Assembly (NCBI GenBank): GCA_030621275.1
Contig: JAUXHY010000037.1
Span: 1 to 8,543 of the forward strand
Source: a bacterium
Lineage (GTDB): Bacteria > Fidelibacterota > Marinisomatia > Marinisomatales > JAHJCW01
Reading direction: 5' to 3'
Length of the DNA: 8,543 nucleotides
Made by a program: the position numbers and the translations under genes. Each line of letters starts with the position of its first letter. Within the stretch, counting starts at the first letter, position 1. Shown piece by piece: positions 1 through 5,680 of the stretch. The notes beneath the pieces are model-generated. The model was given only the letters and a program-made list of their open reading frames with translations, did no database searches and was not told where the DNA came from.

Positions 1-2
1 TG

Positions 3-635
3 ATGGATGAATGCGTTGGTCACATGACTGAAAAAGTTGTCATACCGGAAGCCGACCAAATCAAAATTGTACCTCGTAAATTTTACAAAGGAAAGAAAGA
101 GGATTATAGACCATTTAAATTTAATGGAAGTGATGAAATTGCTCCGATGGTAAAAGCCGGAGATGGCTATAACATACATCTCACGGGATTAACACATGAT
201 GAAAGGGGCTATCCGGTAATTAGTGCCGAGGCTCAAGAAAAAAATGTTAATCATTTAGTAGATAAAATTCTAAAAAATGAAGAAAAAATCCGTTTACTCG
301 AAGAAGACCAAATTGATGACGCTGAAGTAATTGTAATTTCTTATGGAATAACTTCCAGGGTGTCACTTAAAGCCGTACAAGACGCTAGAGAAGCCGGAAT
401 CAAAGTTGGAACAATTCGTTTGATTGTTGTATGGCCATTTCCGGAAAAATTAATTCGCAAGCTAGCAACCAAAGTAAAAGCATTTGTTGTTCCTGAAATT
501 AATCTTGGTCAAATTTCCCTTGAGGTTGAAAGATGTGCAGCCGGAAAAACAAAAACTATTCATGTCCCGCATGCTGGTGGCTGGGTTCATGATCCTAACG
601 ATATTTTGAAAGCAATTAAAAAGGGTGTAAAATGA
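3..635 (+). CDS. korA: 2-oxoacid:ferredoxin oxidoreductase, alpha subunit (C-terminal part, 5' truncated)
   Basis: This is the C-terminal 210 residues of the alpha subunit of a KorA/VorA-type 2-oxoacid:ferredoxin oxidoreductase, a cytosolic enzyme that oxidatively decarboxylates a 2-oxoacid to an acyl-CoA and reduces ferredoxin. The gene runs off the left edge. The methionine at position 3 is almost certainly internal, because the DECVGHMTEKVVIPEA segment that follows lies deep inside KorA-type proteins. Residues 1-85 are the end of the pyrimidine-binding domain region. Residues 107-180 form the transketolase-C-like domain II, with ISYGITSR, a VWPFP segment (143-147) and VVPEINLGQ (162-170). 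The stop TGA overlaps the next start (ATGA), so alpha and beta are translationally coupled. The substrate (2-oxoglutarate or a branched-chain oxoacid) cannot be settled without the N-terminal part, so the symbol is tentative. The family assignment is firm. Confidence 0.9.
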   Translation: MDECVGHMTEKVVIPEADQIKIVPRKFYKGKKEDYRPFKFNGSDEIAPMVKAGDGYNIHLTGLTHDERGYPVISAEAQEKNVNHLVDKILKNEEKIRLLEEDQIDDAEVIVISYGITSRVSLKAVQDAREAGIKVGTIRLIVVWPFPEKLIRKLATKVKAFVVPEINLGQISLEVERCAAGKTKTIHVPHAGGWVHDPNDILKAIKKGVK

Positions 636-1534
636 GCGAGATAAAAGCACCAACAACAAGTACTTTAAAAATCCCAAAATCTCCAGAGCCATTGGCACAT
701 CCGATGCAAGACTATTTACGGACAGAACGCCTACCACATATTTGGTGTTCAACGTGCGGAATTGGAACAGTTTTAACGGCTTTTATTGCCGGTTTACAAA
801 AATCAGGACTAGATCGTGATAAAGTTGCGGTTGTTTCTGGAATTGGTTGCTCAGGTAGAGCCGCTGGATATTTAAGATTAGATTCTTTTCATTCAACACA
901 CGGACGTGCAATACCTTTTGCAACAGGATTAGCCCTAGGCAATCCCGAATTAAAAGTTGCTGTAATAAGCGGAGATGGTGATATTGCTGCAATTGGTGGC
1001 AATCATTTTATCCATGCCGCACGTAGAAATATGAATCTAACTGTTATTTGTATAAACAATTTTAATTATGCTATGACTGGTGGGCAAGCTGGACCCACCA
1101 CACCTCAAGAAGCAAATGCATCCACCGCACCTTATGGTGCATATGAATTCCCATTTAATTTACCATATTTAGCAGAATCCTGTGGTGCAATTTATGTGGC
1201 GCGTTGGACTTCTTTACATGTTCGTAGAGCGACTAAATCAATTGCAGAAGCACTTGTGAAACCGGGATTTTCATTTATTGAAGTTGTCGCTCCATGCCCT
1301 ACTCTTTATGCCCGCAGAAATCGCCTTGGGACTGGGCTCGACCTAATGCGCTTTTATCATGATACCGCGAAAATTGATCATAGTGCTAATACCAAAGACA
1401 TTGATATTTTATATCAGAAAGAAATAGTTGTCGGCAAATTTGTTGATAAGGATAAACCCGATTTCTTTACAAATCGAAATAATTTTCTGAAAAATAAGTT
1501 AGGCAATAAATATATTCCATACGAAGGAACGTAA
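632..1534 (+). CDS. korB: 2-oxoacid:ferredoxin oxidoreductase, beta subunit (TPP and [4Fe-4S] binding)
   Basis: This is the catalytic beta subunit, 300 residues, a normal length for KorB/VorB-type proteins. The thiamine diphosphate motif starts at GDGD (114-117) and ends at NNFNYAMTGGQ (142-152). Cys39, Cys42, Cys73 and Cys222 have the spacing of the four ligands of the single [4Fe-4S] cluster that accepts electrons from TPP in short oxoacid oxidoreductases. HGRAIPFATG (90-99) is a family signature. The start at 632 is supported by an AAGGGTG ribosome site at 621-627 and by the 4-base overlap with the alpha gene. About 30 residues precede the first core motif, a plain extension without a signal peptide. 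It acts with the alpha and gamma subunits. Family assignment is very secure. The choice of 2-oxoglutarate over other oxoacids is inference from overall resemblance. Confidence 0.94.
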   Translation: MSEIKAPTTSTLKIPKSPEPLAHPMQDYLRTERLPHIWCSTCGIGTVLTAFIAGLQKSGLDRDKVAVVSGIGCSGRAAGYLRLDSFHSTHGRAIPFATGLALGNPELKVAVISGDGDIAAIGGNHFIHAARRNMNLTVICINNFNYAMTGGQAGPTTPQEANASTAPYGAYEFPFNLPYLAESCGAIYVARWTSLHVRRATKSIAEALVKPGFSFIEVVAPCPTLYARRNRLGTGLDLMRFYHDTAKIDHSANTKDIDILYQKEIVVGKFVDKDKPDFFTNRNNFLKNKLGNKYIPYEGT

Positions 1535-1627
1535 AACGTGAATATTTCACAACAAATTAAACGAACTAAGCGAAAAAAACAAAATAAATAATTATAAAAA
1601 AAATTGCAAAGTAAGTAGGAATAACTA

Positions 1628-2164
1628 ATGGATATAAGATTTTCAGGTTTTGGGGGACAAGGAATCATAAAATCAGGAATGCTGATAGGCAAAGCAGTTT
1701 CAATATACGATAATAAATTTGCTACATTAACTCAGAGTTTTGGACCAGAAGCCCGCGGTGGAGCTTGTTCCGCTCAGGTGGTTATTGATGATGAAAGGGT
1801 TTTATATCCATATATTATTGCACCGGAAATTTTAGTTTCAATGTCACAAGAAGCTTACGAAAAATTTATCGGCGATCCTGTTAAAGGTAGTATTGTGCTC
1901 ACGGATACTGACCTTGTAAAACCTAAGAAAATTCGTAAAGATGTTAAAATGTACTCAGTCCCCGCAACTCGCATTGCAGAAGAAATGGGCAATCGCATTT
2001 TTGCGAATGTTGTAATGGTTGGATTTTTCACTGCAATGACTAATGTTGTAAGTCTTGAAGCAATGAAAAAGGCACTGCCTGGGTCAGTTCCAGACCGATT
2101 TCTAGATACAAATATTGAAGCGCTGGAAAAAGGTTACGAATTTGGCATGGAACTGAAAAACTAA
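1628..2164 (+). CDS. korC: 2-oxoacid:ferredoxin oxidoreductase, gamma subunit
   Basis: This 178-residue protein is the gamma subunit (POR/KOR gamma domain) of the oxoacid oxidoreductase and probably contributes to CoA binding and subunit contacts. The N-terminal glycine-rich motif FSGFGGQGI (residues 5-13) and the segment QSFGPEARGGACSAQVVI (36-53) are diagnostic. The length is typical of a free-standing gamma subunit, as opposed to a gamma-alpha fusion. The start at ATG 1628 is backed by AGGA at 1617-1620 with a 7-base spacer. It follows the beta gene after a 93-base A-rich gap, the longest gap in the operon. No separate delta (two-cluster ferredoxin) subunit follows. That subunit may lie upstream of alpha, or its role may be filled by the ferredoxin domains of the next gene. 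Confidence 0.93.
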   Translation: MDIRFSGFGGQGIIKSGMLIGKAVSIYDNKFATLTQSFGPEARGGACSAQVVIDDERVLYPYIIAPEILVSMSQEAYEKFIGDPVKGSIVLTDTDLVKPKKIRKDVKMYSVPATRIAEEMGNRIFANVVMVGFFTAMTNVVSLEAMKKALPGSVPDRFLDTNIEALEKGYEFGMELKN

Positions 2165-2184
2165 AGTATAATAAAATTCAGTCA

Positions 2185-4497
2185 ATGGGAACATCAGATA
2201 ATACATTTAGAAATTTTATCAGAAAACATGAAAAGACCGTGTCGTTTTCGGATAAGCCGGATATACAATATCCAATAGGCATAGTAGAACCATCTCCTTG
2301 CATGGAAGCATGTCCTGCGGGAGTTAATGTAAAGGCGTATGTCTCGCTGATTGCAGCAGGTAAATTTCACGAAGCCTTGCATGTCGTTAGAGAAAGGAAT
2401 CCTCTACCTGGTATATGCGGACGGGTTTGTACTCATCCATGCGAAACTTACTGCAATCGAAATCAAATTGATGCACCGGTCGCCATTCGCGCCTTAAAAA
2501 GATTTGTTGCTGATTATGAGTTGGAACATCCCATACCTAAGCCACAAAAAACTGCCGGTACTCGTGAAGAAAAGATTGCCATTATTGGTTCAGGTCCAGC
2601 CGGCTTAACCGCCGCACACGATCTTGCGAAAAGTGGTTTTAATGTTACAATCTTTGAAGAATTATCTGAACCGGGTGGAATGCTGATTGCGGGCATCCCA
2701 TCATATAGAATGCCTCGTGATATTCTTAAGATCGAAATTGATTACATTCGCAATTTAGGTGTTAAAATAATTACCAATAAAAAGATATCCGGTAAGCAAG
2801 ATTATAACAAATTACTAAAAGGTTATGATGCTATTTACTTAGCAATCGGTGCTCATATAGGGAAAAAACTCGGTATTCCAGGAGAAGATGATTATGAAGG
2901 TTTTCTTGACGCTGTAACATTTTTACGTGAAGTAAATCTTGGTAAACCTCAAAAACCAGGAGAAAAGATAATTGTGATTGGTGGTGGTAATTCTGCGATT
3001 GATGCAGCGCGCACTGCATTACGATTGGGATCTGAAGTAAATATAGTTTACCGTCGTACTCGACAAGAAATGCCGGCAGAAAAAGAAGAAATCAATGAAG
3101 CGGAAAAAGAAGGTATTAAAATACATTATCTTGCAGCACCAGCAAAAATCATTGGTGAAAATAATAAGGTTACCGGTCTGGAATGTACAAAAATGAAACT
3201 TGGTAAACCTGATGAAAGCGGTCGAGCTAGACCAATCGCAATTAAGGATTCAGAATTTATTATCGAAGCGGATGTAATTATCCCTGCTATCAGTCAAGAA
3301 CCCGATCTGTCATTTTTACCCAAAGATCATAATATTGATATCTCAAGGTGGAATACTTTTACAGCCAATGAAAATACTATGGCAACTAATATTCCCGGAA
3401 TATTTGCTGGAGGTGATGCTGTAACAGGTCCCAATACTGTTATTGATGCTATTGCTCAAGGGCATGTAGCTGCTAAATCAATCGAAAGATTTATTAATGG
3501 AGAGGCATTAGAACAAACAGATAGTAGAACTAAACCGATTGAAACTGAAATTAAAATAGATTTAAAAAATCGGCCTAAAACAAAACGCGCTGATATTCCA
3601 ATGCAAAAAATATCGGAAAGGAAAAACAGTTTCCAAGAGGTTGAATACGGATTTGATGAAGCAACTGCAATCGCTGAGGCTCAGCGTTGTTTGCGTTGTG
3701 GTCCGTGCGATGAATGTTATATTTGTGTATCGGATTGTCATAAAGGATTATCAGTTATTCATAGTAAGAATGGACAGGATGATTATGTTTTACGACTACC
3801 TCCTGATTTCCAAAGTAATAATCTAGCAGATGGTAATTTGCACGGCATATTAAAATCGGCCAATGGAAAAGATATGCCCATCGAATTAGATAGTTACATT
3901 CCTGTTGTTAAAGAGGAATTATGTCGTGGTTGTGGAGATTGTGTAACTGTTTGCGAATATGATGCATGCCAATTAATACAAAAAGATGGTGAAATATTTG
4001 TATCACAAATTGATTCGGACCTATGTCGCGGCTGCGGTACTTGTGTAACATTTTGTCCGTCGAGTGCAATTCAACCGAGCAGATACACTTCTGATTGGCT
4101 ATCATTCAAATTAAAAAAAATTGATCCAAAAAAACGGAATATTGTTGTCTTTTCATGTAATTGGAATGGTGCTGATTTCGAAAAAATAAATACTTCCAAA
4201 TATAAAAATATAAACTTTATATTTATTCAAACTATGTGTACCGGACGAATAGAATCCACTTTCATTCTACGAGCTCTTGAAGAAGGAGCAGATGGTATAT
4301 TAATCGTTGGCTGTAGTGCTGATGAGTGTCATTATGAATTTGGAGCAAAACGATTTGCTGAAACTTATGCAAAAGTACAACAATTAGCACATATGCTTGG
4401 ATATGATAAATATCGTATAGAATACAAAACAGTCTCAGGTAAAAACACTGACAAATTCGTTGAATTAGTTAATAATTACACGAGGAAATTCAAATAA
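2185..4497 (+). CDS. GltD/NfnB-like FAD-NAD(P)H oxidoreductase fused to ferredoxin and MvhD-like domains
   Basis: This 770-residue multidomain redox flavoprotein is probably cytosolic. In order it has: an N-terminal iron-sulfur domain of the glutamate synthase small subunit/dihydropyrimidine dehydrogenase type (Cys39, 43, 78, 82, 86, 90); an FAD site GSGPAG (135-140) with EPGG (162-165); an NAD(P)H site GGGNSAIDAAR (266-276) followed by YRRTRQEMPA (289-298); the closing FAD motif GIFAGGDAVTGP (405-416); a cysteine cluster (502, 505, 508, 511, 514, 518); a two-cluster ferredoxin domain (Cys580/583/586/590 and 614/617/620/624); and an MvhD-like domain (about 652-770; Cys658, 685, 710, 715). GltD alone is roughly 450-500 residues, so the C-terminal 270 are an added module. 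The same module order, ferredoxin then MvhD, ends the HdrA encoded downstream. I infer that it oxidises or reduces NAD(P)H and exchanges electrons with HdrA. It is unlikely to be a true glutamate synthase subunit, because no large subunit is nearby. No clear ribosome site precedes the ATG, so the exact start is less certain. Confidence 0.88.
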   Translation: MGTSDNTFRNFIRKHEKTVSFSDKPDIQYPIGIVEPSPCMEACPAGVNVKAYVSLIAAGKFHEALHVVRERNPLPGICGRVCTHPCETYCNRNQIDAPVAIRALKRFVADYELEHPIPKPQKTAGTREEKIAIIGSGPAGLTAAHDLAKSGFNVTIFEELSEPGGMLIAGIPSYRMPRDILKIEIDYIRNLGVKIITNKKISGKQDYNKLLKGYDAIYLAIGAHIGKKLGIPGEDDYEGFLDAVTFLREVNLGKPQKPGEKIIVIGGGNSAIDAARTALRLGSEVNIVYRRTRQEMPAEKEEINEAEKEGIKIHYLAAPAKIIGENNKVTGLECTKMKLGKPDESGRARPIAIKDSEFIIEADVIIPAISQEPDLSFLPKDHNIDISRWNTFTANENTMATNIPGIFAGGDAVTGPNTVIDAIAQGHVAAKSIERFINGEALEQTDSRTKPIETEIKIDLKNRPKTKRADIPMQKISERKNSFQEVEYGFDEATAIAEAQRCLRCGPCDECYICVSDCHKGLSVIHSKNGQDDYVLRLPPDFQSNNLADGNLHGILKSANGKDMPIELDSYIPVVKEELCRGCGDCVTVCEYDACQLIQKDGEIFVSQIDSDLCRGCGTCVTFCPSSAIQPSRYTSDWLSFKLKKIDPKKRNIVVFSCNWNGADFEKINTSKYKNINFIFIQTMCTGRIESTFILRALEEGADGILIVGCSADECHYEFGAKRFAETYAKVQQLAHMLGYDKYRIEYKTVSGKNTDKFVELVNNYTRKFK

Positions 4498-5636
4498 TGG
4501 ATCTTGTAGATCAAATTAAAGCTACTAATGCTTATGGATGCCTAGAATGTGGTAAATGTACAGCAGTTTGCCCTGTTTCACTTTTTAGTCAAAGATATTC
4601 TCCCCGCTCAATGTTAACAAAAACAATTCGCAATGAATTTGATTCGCTATATATTGATTATGATTTATGGAGTTGTCTAACTTGTCGCCGTTGCGATGCA
4701 GTCTGCCCGGCTAATATAGATTACAGCACATTAACTCAAATTGTACGTTCATCTGCTCAAGATTCCGGGTTTCACGGAAAATGTTCACATGCAGGAGCAA
4801 TGGAGCTTCTGCAAAAAACAATGACAACTAAAGATCTCAAACAGAATCGTCTCGATTGGGTTACTAATGATTTACAAATTGCCGATACCGGCGAAATTCT
4901 TTATTATGTTGGCTGCGCTCCGTATTTTGATGTGTTCTTCACTGACCTTGACATTGCTACGTTGGATGCTGCCAAAAGTAGTGTCAAAATTTTAAACAAA
5001 CTTGGTATTACGCCTGTTTTAATGTCTGATGAAAGATGCTGTGGACATGATCTTCTATGGAATGGTGATGTAGAAAATTTTAAAATGTTAGCAGAAAAAA
5101 ATATTGAATCTGTTGAAAATACAGGTGCAAAAACAATCCTGTTTTCATGTGCTGAGTGCATGAGTGCCTTTATGAATTTATACCCCGAGCATGGATTTAA
5201 GGTTAAACCTAAATTAATGCACATGAGCCAATTTTTAGCTGAAAAGTTATCAAATGATGAACTTAATTTAAAAGAATCTAACACAGATATAACATTTCAA
5301 GACCCATGTCGATTAGGACGACATATGGGCATTTATGACGAACCTCGTCAAGTGTTAAAACATAATGACGGCGAACATTTTCATGAAATGATGCAGCATG
5401 ATAAAAAATCACTTTGTTGCGGAGTAAGTGCTTGGATGAATTGTGATATCACATCCAAAGGAATACAAAAAGAGAGATTAAAGCAAGCTAAGGAAACAGG
5501 AGCAGAGATATTAGCAGTAGCATGTCCCAAATGTCATATTCATCTCACATGTACCATGAAAGATAAATTTGTTGAAGATAATTACCATATGGATATTCGA
5601 GATATATCCACTGTTGTATTAGAAAGAATGGAATAA
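4497..5636 (+). CDS. HdrC-HdrB fusion, heterodisulfide reductase-like catalytic subunit
   Basis: This 379-residue protein fuses an HdrC-like ferredoxin part to an HdrB-like part. Residues 15-25 (Cys15, 18, 21, 25) and 60-70 (Cys60, 63, 66, 70) are two CxxCxxCxxxCP motifs for [4Fe-4S] clusters. The HdrB part has two CCG domains, which in methanogen HdrB bind non-cubane [4Fe-4S] clusters at the disulfide site. The first is Cys140, Cys181-Cys182-Gly, Cys218xxCys221; the second is Cys271, Cys307-Cys308-Gly, Cys343xxCys346. Both are complete, so the site should be active. There is no membrane segment, which separates it from HdrDE and from glycerol-3-phosphate or lactate dehydrogenase relatives anchored by other subunits. 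The start overlaps the previous stop (TAATG) and has GAGGA at 4482-4486. The neighbouring HdrA supports a role as its partner. The disulfide or other substrate is unknown; coenzyme M/B disulfide is only expected in methanogens. Confidence 0.9.
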   Translation: MDLVDQIKATNAYGCLECGKCTAVCPVSLFSQRYSPRSMLTKTIRNEFDSLYIDYDLWSCLTCRRCDAVCPANIDYSTLTQIVRSSAQDSGFHGKCSHAGAMELLQKTMTTKDLKQNRLDWVTNDLQIADTGEILYYVGCAPYFDVFFTDLDIATLDAAKSSVKILNKLGITPVLMSDERCCGHDLLWNGDVENFKMLAEKNIESVENTGAKTILFSCAECMSAFMNLYPEHGFKVKPKLMHMSQFLAEKLSNDELNLKESNTDITFQDPCRLGRHMGIYDEPRQVLKHNDGEHFHEMMQHDKKSLCCGVSAWMNCDITSKGIQKERLKQAKETGAEILAVACPKCHIHLTCTMKDKFVEDNYHMDIRDISTVVLERME

Positions 5637-5680
5637 CCAAATGCTGAAATTATTAATAGTCGATTAGACAGGATAACCGA

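Noticed and set aside
633..635. Genome-wide recoding of TGA (for example to Trp or Gly)
   Set aside because: TGA ends the alpha-subunit gene exactly at the family's C-terminus and overlaps the next start, so TGA is a stop in this genome.
1538..1591. A 17-codon GTG-start ORF in the gap between the beta and gamma genes
   Set aside because: It is very short, Lys/Arg/Gln-rich because the DNA is A-rich, and has no recognisable features.
1535..1627. An internal promoter in the 93-base A-rich gap
   Set aside because: AT-rich sequence gives many weak matches, but I see no convincing paired -35 and -10 boxes.
4904..5284. Antisense 126-residue ORF opposite hdrCB
   Set aside because: It lies entirely within a well-supported gene on the other strand, has no family motifs and is a reading-frame shadow.
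5641..5667. An 8-codon leader peptide (ATG CTG AAA..) before hdrA
   Set aside because: It is too short, has no ribosome site and no attenuator-like hairpins around it.
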